DNA of 10,174 nt, taken from NCBI GenBank assembly GCA_905201895.1, contig CAJKPX010000075.1:1-10174 (forward strand), written 5' to 3'. Both the position numbers and the translations under genes were made by a program. This DNA comes from an uncultured Eubacteriales bacterium. Lineage in GTDB: Bacteria > Bacillota > Clostridia > Oscillospirales > CAG-272. How positions within the stretch are numbered: position 1 is the stretch's first letter; the number at the start of each line of letters is the position of its first letter. The notes under the pieces are model-generated. The model did no database searches, was not told where the DNA came from, and saw nothing but the letters and a program-made list of their open reading frames with translations. Shown here one piece after another: positions 1 to 6,041 of the stretch.

Positions 1-2
1 AG

Positions 3-18
3 AAGTTTTCCCCACAAA
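3..18. repeat. Probable edge of a second copy of the GGGGAAAC hairpin element
   Basis: AAGTTTTCCCCACAAA closely matches the right arm and flank of the hairpin at 2336-2370 (AAGTTTCCCCACAAAA), with one extra T. The left arm would lie outside the window. Like the other copy it sits downstream of a minus-strand operon, here the rodA-DUF4830 pair. Between here and the DUF4830 stop at 96 I see only a weak GCTTTT/AAAAGC hairpin near 50-66 and no gene. Confidence 0.4.
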
Positions 19-95
19 CAAGAAAACACAATCATTTTACGCTAACGAAGCTTTTGCTCAAAAAGCGCCTCTCCCCTCCCCTGCAAAAAAATCCA

Positions 96-584
96 TCACT
101 TCTCAAACCCATGCACGAAGCCCGAGACGTCGGCGGAGCAGATGTCGCCGCCGATGACGCGGTTGCGGTAGACGAGGACGTTGGCGTAGACGGTGCCGTT
201 GTAGCCCTCGTAGTTGGTTACCGAGAAGGTATAGCGAGTGACTTCCTTATTTTTATATTTGGTGAGGTTGAGCCCTTGGGATTTCTGAAGCTCGTTGTAG
301 GCGGCAAAAACCTTGTCAAACTCTGCGGGGATCGTCACGGTCTTGGTCTCGATTGGCTCGGGGGCAACGGTCCAGCCAAACTGCGAGAGAAACTCGGCGG
401 CGTCTGCGGCGGTTTTTACTTTGTCGTAGGAATAACTCACCGAGGTATCGTCGGGCGAGGCGCCCGTTTGTGAGGTGATGGCATAGGTAGGAACGAATGC
501 AATGAGTGTGATAAGCACCGTGAGTGCCACGCAGATCACTCCCACGAGCTTGATGGTGCTTGCACGGAACGAATAGATAAACAT
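96..584 (-). CDS. DUF4830 domain protein, membrane anchored
   Basis: This 162-residue protein has one hydrophobic segment at about residues 11-34, after a short basic N-terminus, and a soluble domain of about 125 residues predicted outside the membrane. Residues 63-160 match my memory of the DUF4830 family of Clostridia: FLSQFGW near 65-71, EPIETKTVTIP at 76-86, YNELQKSQG at 96-104, then VLVYRNRVIGGD and a closing GFVHGFEK. The function of the family is unknown. The ATG is preceded by GGGAGG about 7 bases away, which fixes the start. It lies 59 bases downstream of rodA on the same strand and is probably cotranscribed, so a cell-envelope role is a reasonable guess but is inferred from context only. 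The length is normal for the family and no lesions are seen. Confidence 0.85.
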   Translation of the reverse strand: MFIYSFRASTIKLVGVICVALTVLITLIAFVPTYAITSQTGASPDDTSVSYSYDKVKTAADAAEFLSQFGWTVAPEPIETKTVTIPAEFDKVFAAYNELQKSQGLNLTKYKNKEVTRYTFSVTNYEGYNGTVYANVLVYRNRVIGGDICSADVSGFVHGFEK

Positions 585-599
585 AAAAGCGCCTCCCGT

Positions 600-633
600 C
601 GTTTCAAATATTTCTGTTAGAATATATGAAACG
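600..633 (-). other. Intercistronic hairpin between rodA and the DUF4830 gene
   Basis: CGTTTCA, one unpaired A, and ATATT at 600-612 pair with AATAT, A and TGAAACG at 621-633. This gives 12 base pairs with one A/A mismatch and an 8-base loop. No U-run follows on the minus strand, so it is not a classical terminator. It ends just before the ribosome binding site of the downstream gene (around 591-598). It may stabilise the upstream transcript end or tune translation of the second gene; that role is inference. Confidence 0.5.
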
Positions 634-643
634 GGCAGACGCT

Positions 644-1843
644 TTATGTATGAAAGATTGAAATATCAACGGCTCTTGCTGCCGCCTCTTTTGCCACACG
701 CACGCCGTTGGAGTGTGCGCAGACGTTGTGGAGCAGTCCCAGCATCATAAAGGTTGCGAGCATCGAGGAGCCGCCGCAGGAGAGGAGGGGCAGCGTGATG
801 CCGATTACGGGGAGCATGGCAAAGCACATGCCAACGTTGAGCAGAATTTGCACAACGAGCATGCCGCCGATTCCGGCGCAGATGAACCCTCCGTAGTCGG
901 AGCGGCTCGCGTGTTTTGCAATGAGGAAGATGCGCGCCACCATCACGGCAAAAATCAGCAGCACGAGCGCACCGCCGAAAAAGCCAAATTTCTCGCAGAT
1001 GGTGGCGAAGATAAAGTCGGTGTGGGATGCGGGCAGGATTTCGTAGTATTCGCCGCCGAGCACGCCACAGCCGAAAAATTCGCCCGCCATAATCGCGGAG
1101 CGGCTGAGCAACGGCTGCATGCCCTTGTCAAGCGGATCAAGCTCGGGGTTGAAGCCCACGATGATGCGCTCTCGCTGATAGTCGGCAAGATGGTCCCAAA
1201 GGATGGGAAAGATCAAAATGACCAGAGCTGCGGCACCGAGGAAATATCCCCAATGCAGACCGGCGCAAAAGAGCATGATGGCGAGGATCGCCATGTAGAT
1301 CAGCGCAACGCCGAGGTCTCCCGAAACCAGGATCGGACCCACCACAACGATCGCATGCGCGGCAAGCAGGAGAACGGTGAGCGGACGGTTGATGTGATCC
1401 TGCACCGTGAACAGATGTTTGGAGAAGGTGCAGATAAAGGTGAATTTCACAAATTCCGACGGTTGGATCATAAAGCCTGTACCCGGAATTTTGAGCCAGC
1501 TTTTGTTGGCGGTTTCCATGTTCTGTCCGCTCTCGCCAAAGAGAAGGGTTGCCACCAGCAGGAGCACCGAGCCAATCAGCATCCAGAGCCAAAGCTTGTC
1601 CACGAGCGCACGGAAGTCGAAAAAGGCGATCAAAACCGTGACGAACAGACCCACCACGAAGATTGCCACCTGCATTTTGAGCTTGGACATACCGAAATTG
1701 TCAACCGCACCGAAGACCGTGACAATGCTGATCAAGGAGAGCAGCGTGGCACAGATAAAGAGGACGGGATCCATGTTGCAAATTGCTTCTTTGATTGTGT
1801 TCTTGATCCGCTCGAGTGTGAGTTCGCGGCGCATCCTATCCAT
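644..1843 (-). CDS. rodA: RodA/FtsW-family peptidoglycan glycosyltransferase (SEDS), probably RodA
   Basis: This 399-residue polytopic membrane protein has about ten hydrophobic segments starting near residue 27. SEDS proteins polymerise lipid II into glycan strands, usually with a partner class B penicillin-binding protein. Diagnostic motifs are KSWLKIPG (114-121) followed by QPSEFVKF (127-134), SGDLGVALIY (174-183), the conserved HTDFIFA (274-280) whose Asp276 corresponds to the catalytic Asp of RodA, and the C-terminal LPVIGITLPLLSCGGSS (344-360). NVGM before the last motif favours RodA over FtsW. The usual SYGGSS reads SCGGSS here, a minor variant. The start ATG has AAAGGAGG about 6 bases upstream. 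No PBP2 or mreBCD gene adjoins it. It precedes the DUF4830 gene and follows the tandem repeat region. No convincing promoter was found immediately upstream. Confidence 0.93.
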   Translation of the reverse strand: MDRMRRELTLERIKNTIKEAICNMDPVLFICATLLSLISIVTVFGAVDNFGMSKLKMQVAIFVVGLFVTVLIAFFDFRALVDKLWLWMLIGSVLLLVATLLFGESGQNMETANKSWLKIPGTGFMIQPSEFVKFTFICTFSKHLFTVQDHINRPLTVLLLAAHAIVVVGPILVSGDLGVALIYMAILAIMLFCAGLHWGYFLGAAALVILIFPILWDHLADYQRERIIVGFNPELDPLDKGMQPLLSRSAIMAGEFFGCGVLGGEYYEILPASHTDFIFATICEKFGFFGGALVLLIFAVMVARIFLIAKHASRSDYGGFICAGIGGMLVVQILLNVGMCFAMLPVIGITLPLLSCGGSSMLATFMMLGLLHNVCAHSNGVRVAKEAAARAVDISIFHT

Positions 1844-1911
1844 TCGCCCGCCTCCTTTCTTGTATCGTGTTTTTCAGCCGCTACGGACAGTTTGAGCACG
1901 TGCAATTTGAT

Positions 1912-2046
1912 AAAGCCAACCGCGCACATCCTGCTGCTTTTACCTTCGTTATTTTTCAGGGTAGTGGTCCCTGAAAATATCGGCAGAACCTGTGCCTTGA
2001 GTGATTGGACAATACCACTTGCAGCTATCATCTTCCTTCGGGGAAG
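1912..2046 (-). repeat. Tandem repeat unit 1 (135 bp, most diverged)
   Basis: This unit is nearest rodA. Its rodA-proximal half is the most diverged (CTGCTGCTTTTACCTTCGTT where units 2 and 3 have CTGCCGCTTTTTACTTTCAT). It lacks one A in the right arm of the hairpin, so the stem is TTTTCAGGG/CCCTGAAAA with a 7-base loop. That missing base shifts the short minus-strand reading frame, which opens at the ATG at 2029-2031, away from the version ending in unit 2. Confidence 0.85.
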
Positions 2047-2185
2047 AAAGCCGACTACACGCACATCCTGCCGCTTTTTACTTTCATAATTTTTCAGGGT
2101 AGTGGTCCCTGAAAAATATCGGCAGAACCTGTGCCTTGAGCGATTGAACAATATCACGTGCAGCTATCATCTTCCTTCGGGAAAG
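2047..2185 (-). repeat. Tandem repeat unit 2 (139 bp)
   Basis: This unit holds an 11-bp hairpin, ATTTTTCAGGG/CCCTGAAAAAT, around 2089-2117. On the minus strand, GAAGGAAG precedes an ATG at 2168-2170 that opens a 28-codon frame ending in TGA at 2084-2086. The predicted peptide starts MIAARDIVQSLKAQ and ends RDHYPEKL. Its ribosome-binding-site-like sequence is unusually close to the ATG, so translation is doubtful. Confidence 0.85.
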
Positions 2186-2324
2186 AAAGCCGACAACACG
2201 CACATCCTGCCGCTTTTTACTTTCATAATTTTTCAGGGTAGTGGCCCCTGAAAAATATCGGCAGTATCTGTGCCTTGAGTGATTGGACAATACCACTTAC
2301 AGCTATTATCTTCCTTCGGGAAAG
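2186..2324 (-). repeat. Tandem repeat unit 3 (139 bp, proS-proximal)
   Basis: This unit is about 93% identical to unit 2 by hand count. The hairpin stem is intact and its loop changes from TAGTGGT to TAGTGGC. The minus-strand start codon equivalent to that of unit 2 is ATA rather than ATG, so the short frame has no normal start here. Its end, CTTCCTTCGGGAAAG, runs directly into the left arm of the following hairpin element. Confidence 0.85.
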
Positions 2325-2335
2325 TTTTGAAGGGG

Positions 2336-2367
2336 TGTGGGGAAACTTTTTCAAAAGTTTCCCCACA
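2336..2367. repeat. Strong palindromic hairpin downstream of proS
   Basis: TGTGGGGAAACTTT at 2336-2349 pairs perfectly with AAAGTTTCCCCACA at 2354-2367, giving 14 base pairs and a 4-base loop. It lies 15 bases beyond the proS stop codon. No U-run follows the stem on the minus strand; a T-run precedes it instead, and the plus strand has an A-run. It is therefore not a standard terminator, although it may block transcription or protect the proS 3' end. The right arm and flank resemble positions 3-18 of the window (AAGTTTTCCCCACAAA), suggesting a dispersed repeat placed at operon ends. Confidence 0.75.
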
Positions 2368-2381
2368 AAAAACATCTCATA

Positions 2382-3824
2382 TCAATACTGTCTGCCCCAG
2401 ATCACCATGCGCTTAGCAGGCTTGCCGCAGCAAACGCAGGTTTCGCCGAGCTGCTCCTGCACAAAGGGGATGCAACGCGACTTCACGCCGCCCGTGACGT
2501 CCTTGAGCTCCTCCTCGCAGGCGGTCTCGCCACACCACATAGCTTTGATATAGCCCTCCTTGTTTGCGGCGATGTCAAGGAATTCCTCGCGGTCACGTGC
2601 CACGTAGGTGCGGTTGGTGCGGTTCTCAAGCGCGCGGTTGTAGAGCTCGTCGTGCACCATCTGAAGTGCCTTTTCAACCTCCTCCTCGAGGTTGTCAAGA
2701 GAAACGAAAATCTTTTCGCGCGTAACGCGGCTGACCAGCACGCAGGAGTTGTTCTCAATATCGCGCGGACCGATCTCCAAACGAAGCGGAACGCCCTTCA
2801 TCTCATATTGGCTGAACTTCCAGCCGGTGGAGTTGTCGCTGTCATCGAGCTTGACGCGGAAGCGCTTGGAAAGCGCCGTTTTAAGCTCGTTTGCCTTTTC
2901 CAGCACGCCCTCCTTGTGCTGTGCCACGGGAATGATGGCAAGCTGGATGGGAGCGATCTTCGGAGGCAGGATCAAGCCGTTGTCATCGCCGTGCGTCATG
3001 ATGATCGCGCCGATCATACGAGTGGAGACGCCCCAGGAGGTCTGGTGCGGATATTTCTGGGTGTTGTCGCGACCCGTGAACATAATGTCGAACGCTTTTG
3101 CAAAGCCATCGCCGAAATAGTGCGTGGTTCCGCCCTGAAGCGCCACGCCGTTGTGCATCATCGGCTCGTTGGTGTAGGTCTCCTCGGCGCCCGCAAATTT
3201 TTCCTTTTCGGTCTTGCGTCCCGTGTAGGCGGGAATTGCCAGCGACTCGGCATAGAAATCCTCATAGACCTTGAGCATGCGGAGCGTTTCCTCTCGCGCC
3301 TCCTCCTCGGTCTCGTGCATGGTGTGACCCTCCTGCCAGAGGAACTCGGAGGTGCGCAGGAAGGGACGGGTGGTCTTTTCCCAACGAACCACGTTACACC
3401 ACTGGTTGTAGAGCTTGGGCAGATCGCGGTAGGATTGGATGATGTTGCGGAAGTGCTCGCAGAAAAGCGTTTCGGAGGTGGGGCGAACGATGAGACGCTC
3501 GGAGAGCGTGGTGCCGCCGCCAACCGTTACGATTGCGCACTCGGGCGCAAAGCCCTCCACGTGGTCCTTCTCCTTTTGGAGAAGCGACTCGGGGATGAAC
3601 ATGGGCATATAGACGTTTTCATGTCCGAGCTCCTTGAAGCGCGCGTCGAGGTCCTTTTGGATATTCTCCCAGATCGCATAGCCGTAGGGGCGGATAATCA
3701 TGCAGCCCTTGACGCCCGAATAATCAACGAGCTCGGCTTTCTTTACTACGTCGGTGTACCATTGCGCGAAGTCAACGTCCATCGACGTGATCTGTTCGAC
3801 CATTTTTGCATTGTTCTTTGCCAT
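2382..3824 (-). CDS. proS: Prolyl-tRNA synthetase, archaeal/eukaryotic type (ProS type 3)
   Basis: This 480-residue cytoplasmic class II enzyme joins proline to tRNA-Pro using ATP. Catalytic-domain signatures are RPTSET (114-119), the motif 2 region RWEKTTRPFLRTSEFLWQEG (147-166) followed by HTMH, HYFGDGFAKAFDI (235-247) and the motif 3 region WGVSTRMIGAIIMTHGD (264-280). An anticodon-binding domain follows from about 295. The C-terminal domain has Cys431, Cys436, Cys463 and Cys466 as probable zinc ligands and ends WGRQY, with the terminal Tyr typical of this subtype. It lacks the INS editing insertion of bacterial-type enzymes. An in-frame ATG exists 17 codons upstream at 3875, but the ATG at 3824 has AAAGGAAGG about 7 bases before it and starts in a normal MAKNNAKMVE context, so I chose it. 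The gene is complete and probably monocistronic. Confidence 0.96.
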   Translation of the reverse strand: MAKNNAKMVEQITSMDVDFAQWYTDVVKKAELVDYSGVKGCMIIRPYGYAIWENIQKDLDARFKELGHENVYMPMFIPESLLQKEKDHVEGFAPECAIVTVGGGTTLSERLIVRPTSETLFCEHFRNIIQSYRDLPKLYNQWCNVVRWEKTTRPFLRTSEFLWQEGHTMHETEEEAREETLRMLKVYEDFYAESLAIPAYTGRKTEKEKFAGAEETYTNEPMMHNGVALQGGTTHYFGDGFAKAFDIMFTGRDNTQKYPHQTSWGVSTRMIGAIIMTHGDDNGLILPPKIAPIQLAIIPVAQHKEGVLEKANELKTALSKRFRVKLDDSDNSTGWKFSQYEMKGVPLRLEIGPRDIENNSCVLVSRVTREKIFVSLDNLEEEVEKALQMVHDELYNRALENRTNRTYVARDREEFLDIAANKEGYIKAMWCGETACEEELKDVTGGVKSRCIPFVQEQLGETCVCCGKPAKRMVIWGRQY

Positions 3825-3841
3825 AACAAAATCCTTCCTTT

Positions 3842-3864
3842 CTCCGCAGAAAATGCCTGCGGAG
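3842..3864 (-). promoter_or_regulatory. Hairpin in the proS leader next to the ribosome binding site
   Basis: CTCCGCAG (3842-3849) and CTGCGGAG (3857-3864) form a perfect 8-bp stem with a 7-base loop. On the minus strand it ends directly before the AAAGGAAGG ribosome binding site of proS, within a leader of roughly 70 bases. It does not cover the binding site. The leader is too short for a T-box. It may protect the transcript or keep the initiation region open; this is inference. Confidence 0.5.
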
Positions 3865-3900
3865 CGATGTCGCATAAAAGCAGAATATTACATAATAATA

Positions 3901-3929
3901 ATTATAGCGCAAGAGATGGGAAATGTCAA
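3901..3929 (-). promoter_or_regulatory. Consensus vegetative promoter of proS
   Basis: On the minus strand TTGACA (3924-3929) is separated by exactly 17 bases from TATAAT (3901-3906). Both boxes match the sigma-A consensus perfectly. Transcription would start near 3894, giving a leader of about 70 bases before the proS ATG. Confidence 0.92.
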
Positions 3930-3950
3930 GACGTAAGGGGGATTTTCTTT

Positions 3951-4706
3951 TTGGTGTGGGGTGAAGAAATCGAAAAAGAGGAGCAGGGACGCCGCGCGGG
4001 ACGGTCGGTTGACCTCTTTGGGCTGCGCGTGGATAATCTGGACGCCGACGAGGCTATAAAGATGGCACTGCGGGAGGGGCAGGGCACCTGCTGGGTGGTG
4101 ACACCCAACGCCGTGATGCTTGACGCATGCCGACGGGATGCGCTGCTTTGCAGCCTGCTCAACCGTGCGGATCTGTCGGTTGCCGACGGTGCGGGGGTGC
4201 TGCTGGCGGCGCGCCGTCAGGGGACGCCTCTGCGTGCACGCGTTGCGGGAATCGAGCTGGGGGAGCGTCTGCTTGCGGGGGCGGCGGAGTCGGGCTTGCG
4301 CGTTTTTCTGCTCGGTGGCAGAGCAGGGGTTGCCGAGCGTGCCGCCGGGCGGCTTGTGCAGCGCTACCCGAGACTGTGCGTTTGCGGTGCCTGCGACGGT
4401 TATTTTGAGAAAGAGGGCGAGGCAGACCGATGCGTGACCGAATATATCCGCGCCACTCGCCCCGATATTCTGTTCGTTTGCATGGGCTTTCCCTTGCAGG
4501 AGCGTTGGATCGAGGCGCACCTGCATCTGTTGCCCGATCTGCGCGTGGTGGCGGGGCTGGGCGGCTCGCTCGACGTTTGGGCGGGGGATATCCGCCGTGC
4601 GCCGCGGCTTGTTTCCCGCGTTGGTCTCGAATGGGCGTGGCGCATGGCGCGCGAGCCGAGGAGACTGCGGCAGCTGCCTGCGATCTTGAGGACGTTAAAA
4701 AAATAG
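3951..4706 (+). CDS. WecG/TagA/CpsF-family glycosyltransferase
   Basis: This is a GT26-family enzyme of 251 residues. Characterised members transfer N-acetylmannosamine (TagA) or N-acetylmannosaminuronic acid (WecG) to undecaprenyl-diphosphate-GlcNAc at the inner membrane face, an early step of teichoic-acid or polysaccharide synthesis. Signatures are TPNAVMLDACRRD (51-63), ADGAGV (78-83) with the conserved Asp79 matching the catalytic aspartate of TagA, RVAGIEL (97-103), FLLGG, DILFVCMGFPLQE and a basic C-terminal tail PRRLRQLPAI that in this family contacts the membrane. The start is not ATG: AAGGGGG at 3935-3941 is 9 bases from TTG at 3951 and 12 bases from an in-frame GTG at 3954. I chose TTG; GTG is possible. 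No other cell-wall glycosyltransferase gene adjoins it. Parts exceed 70% GC, higher than its neighbours. The exact donor sugar is not known. Confidence 0.9.
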   Translation: MVWGEEIEKEEQGRRAGRSVDLFGLRVDNLDADEAIKMALREGQGTCWVVTPNAVMLDACRRDALLCSLLNRADLSVADGAGVLLAARRQGTPLRARVAGIELGERLLAGAAESGLRVFLLGGRAGVAERAAGRLVQRYPRLCVCGACDGYFEKEGEADRCVTEYIRATRPDILFVCMGFPLQERWIEAHLHLLPDLRVVAGLGGSLDVWAGDIRRAPRLVSRVGLEWAWRMAREPRRLRQLPAILRTLKK

Positions 4707-4742
4707 GGAACATTCCAGATCGCGGTGGGAATGTCGGGATAC

Positions 4743-4793
4743 AAAAAAGGGTGTTTCCAATGCAGCTCGCATTGGAGACACCCCGAATTTTTT
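4743..4793. terminator. Bidirectional intrinsic terminator between convergent genes
   Basis: GGGTGTTTCCAATGC (4749-4763) pairs with GCATTGGAGACACCC (4769-4783) across a 5-base loop. The stem has 15 pairs including one T/G wobble. Six Ts follow on the plus strand (4788-4793) and six As precede it (4743-4748), which become the U-run on the minus strand. It therefore serves both the glycosyltransferase gene and the LRR lipoprotein gene, whose stop codon overlaps its plus-strand T-run. Confidence 0.93.
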
Positions 4794-5757
4794 AGTTTGC
4801 CGATGGCTCAATCACGCCATCGCTGCAGCGAACCGTAAACGCCGCCGCGCCGTGGTTCCATCCGGCCTCTTTTTTGATTGTTTCCCATTGCTCCAGCGTG
4901 CCCTCAAAGATCACCTCGGTGAGCTTGGGGCTGTTGTGAAACGCACCCGCGCCGATATCTTTGATTGTTGCGGGGAGCGTGATGCGCTCCAGCGCGGGCA
5001 GCTCGGCAAAGGCACCGATTATGATGTGTGTGACCGCTACCTCCTGCTCTGACGACGTGTTGGTGTTGGACATGCTGGGGTCAACCGAGGAGAACAGCGT
5101 TTTGGACACGATTACCGATTTGAGATTGGCTCTGACGTACGCAGAGATCTCGTCATTGAGGAATTGATAATACTTGCCGTTCTCCGCCATATAGAAGCTC
5201 GCGATTGCATAACTGTTCACCATACTGCCTATGTTTCCTTCAAGGAAAGTGATCGAGCCTTGTTCGGACTCGACCAGGAATCCGTTTTTGTAAACGTAAG
5301 TAGGCGAGTCGATTATGCCGACGCCCCAGGTCGGGAGCCCCTGTTGAACCGAGATGATGGGGCCGTCATTGGAGTTTAATCCGTGCTTTCCCGTTTCGTC
5401 GGAAACGGTTTCCTTTTCAGGTAGTTGATCTGTGCTTTCAACCGAGCTCTCGCCCGATTGCGTATCGGTTTCATTCGGATCATCCGTTGCGGTATCATTT
5501 TTGGAGGAGGCGTTTGTGAAGACGTTTACATACGTCAGGGCAAGGTTTTCAATCAGCCAGGTTGACTCGTATCCGTCCTCATAGGTAATGTGAATCAGAT
5601 CACCGTCATACCGAACCGATTTGATGGCGATCGGATCGATCGTGCCGTTGTTTTTGTTCGGGGAAAGCAGGCTCTCCAAATCGCAGCTCGCGAGGAGCAG
5701 AGTCAGCGAGAGCAGGGCAATGACAAGGGAAAGGATACGAAGAAACGTCTTTTTCAT
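4792..5757 (-). CDS. BspA-type leucine-rich repeat lipoprotein
   Basis: This 321-residue protein starts MKKTFLRILS, followed by a hydrophobic core and the lipobox LASC with Cys25, so it is predicted to be an exported, lipid-anchored surface protein. After about residue 83 comes a Ser/Thr/Asp/Glu-rich linker (83-125), then a domain I do not recognise (about 130-235). The C-terminal part (about 240-312) is LRR_5/BspA-like: IIIGAFAELPALERITLPATI, a second AFHNSPKLTEVIFEGT and the familiar ending EQWETIKK...W...TVRCSDG. Only about two repeats remain, far fewer than in large BspA adhesins. The ATG at 5757 has AAGGAG 11-12 bases upstream and begins a proper signal peptide; an in-frame ATG at 5892 lies upstream of the promoter and is rejected. 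BspA proteins bind host matrix in some species, but binding here is unproven. Confidence 0.85.
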   Translation of the reverse strand: MKKTFLRILSLVIALLSLTLLLASCDLESLLSPNKNNGTIDPIAIKSVRYDGDLIHITYEDGYESTWLIENLALTYVNVFTNASSKNDTATDDPNETDTQSGESSVESTDQLPEKETVSDETGKHGLNSNDGPIISVQQGLPTWGVGIIDSPTYVYKNGFLVESEQGSITFLEGNIGSMVNSYAIASFYMAENGKYYQFLNDEISAYVRANLKSVIVSKTLFSSVDPSMSNTNTSSEQEVAVTHIIIGAFAELPALERITLPATIKDIGAGAFHNSPKLTEVIFEGTLEQWETIKKEAGWNHGAAAFTVRCSDGVIEPSAN

Positions 5758-5800
5758 AGTGTGTTTGGCTCCTTTTCGTTTCGCTTTGTTTGATAGGTTC

Positions 5801-5829
5801 AGTATACCATATTCGGATTGCGGTGTCAA
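5801..5829 (-). promoter_or_regulatory. Promoter of the LRR lipoprotein gene
   Basis: On the minus strand TTGACA (5824-5829) and TATACT (5801-5806) are 17 bases apart, a near-perfect sigma-A promoter. Transcription would start near 5794, giving a leader of about 37 bases. Confidence 0.88.
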
Positions 5830-5882
5830 GCCTTTTCTTGAGAGTCCGAATGTTCGCAAAATGCACATAATAAAAAGGCTTG
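5827..5882. promoter_or_regulatory. 10-bp dyad in the lipoprotein-gapA divergent spacer
   Basis: CAAGCCTTTT (5827-5836) and AAAAGGCTTG (5873-5882) are perfect inverted repeats separated by 36 bases. The left arm overlaps the -35 box of the LRR lipoprotein promoter by three bases. No U-run follows either side, so it is not a terminator. It may be a pair of half-sites for a regulator or chance. Confidence 0.35.
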
Positions 5883-5935
5883 CTTTGTTCAAAACGATAA
5901 AAATCTACAAAATTGATAAATTTTTCTCAAACCCC

Positions 5936-5964
5936 TTGTATATTTGGGAAAAATAAGGTAAAAT
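5936..5964 (+). promoter_or_regulatory. Probable gapA promoter
   Basis: TTGTAT (5936-5941) and TAAAAT (5959-5964) are 17 bases apart, a good sigma-A match in an AT-rich region. Transcription would start near 5971, leaving a leader of about 70 bases. The 11-base sequence TGGGAAAAATA occurs at 5945-5955, inside the spacer, and again at 5975-5985, just after the start site, exactly 30 bases apart, as operator half-sites might. Confidence 0.7.
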
Positions 5965-6041
5965 ATAGTGTGTATGGGAAAAATATGCTCCCAGCCAAAG
6001 AGGTTTCAAAAAAATACAATATAAAACGGAGGATTATTCCA

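Larger units (their letters stand above)
1912..2324 (-). repeat. Three tandem copies of a 135-139 bp structured repeat
   Basis: The gene-free stretch between rodA and proS is filled by three head-to-tail units at 1912-2046 (135 bp), 2047-2185 (139 bp) and 2186-2324 (139 bp). By hand alignment, units 2 and 3 differ at about 10 of 139 positions, only two of them in the first half, which contains the hairpin. Each unit has the inverted repeat TTTTCAGGG, a 7-base loop, CCCTGAAAA. Read on the minus strand, each also has GAAGGAAG followed 0-1 bases later by an ATG (units 1 and 2) or ATA (unit 3). The two genes flanking it are on the minus strand, so it lies downstream of proS and upstream of rodA and is probably transcribed that way. 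I know no family name for it. It could be a small RNA, a repeated intergenic element or a decayed microprotein array. Confidence 0.9.

Noticed and set aside
54..473. Plus-strand frame of 139 codons at the left edge
   Set aside because: It is antisense to the DUF4830 gene, which has a family match and a good ribosome binding site.
713..2089. Open frame of 458 codons on the plus strand
   Set aside because: It lies antisense to rodA, has a low-complexity Asp/His/Glu/Gly-rich translation with no domain, and exists because of the GC-rich codons of rodA.
1912..2324. CRISPR array or insertion sequence
   Set aside because: The units are directly adjacent with no variable spacers, no terminal inverted repeats bound the block and no transposase is present.
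3825..3900. T-box riboswitch in front of proS
   Set aside because: The leader is only about 70 bases and has no T-box consensus, specifier loop or antiterminator; only one hairpin is visible.
2337..3950. Long plus-strand extension in frame with the WecG/TagA gene, making a 789-codon frame
   Set aside because: This part is antisense to proS and has no recognisable domain. The real gene begins at the ribosome binding site near 3935 with TTG or GTG.
4710..4734. Second terminator ACATTCC/GGAATGT after the glycosyltransferase gene
   Set aside because: The stem has 7 pairs, an 11-base loop and no T-run, and a much stronger terminator follows directly.
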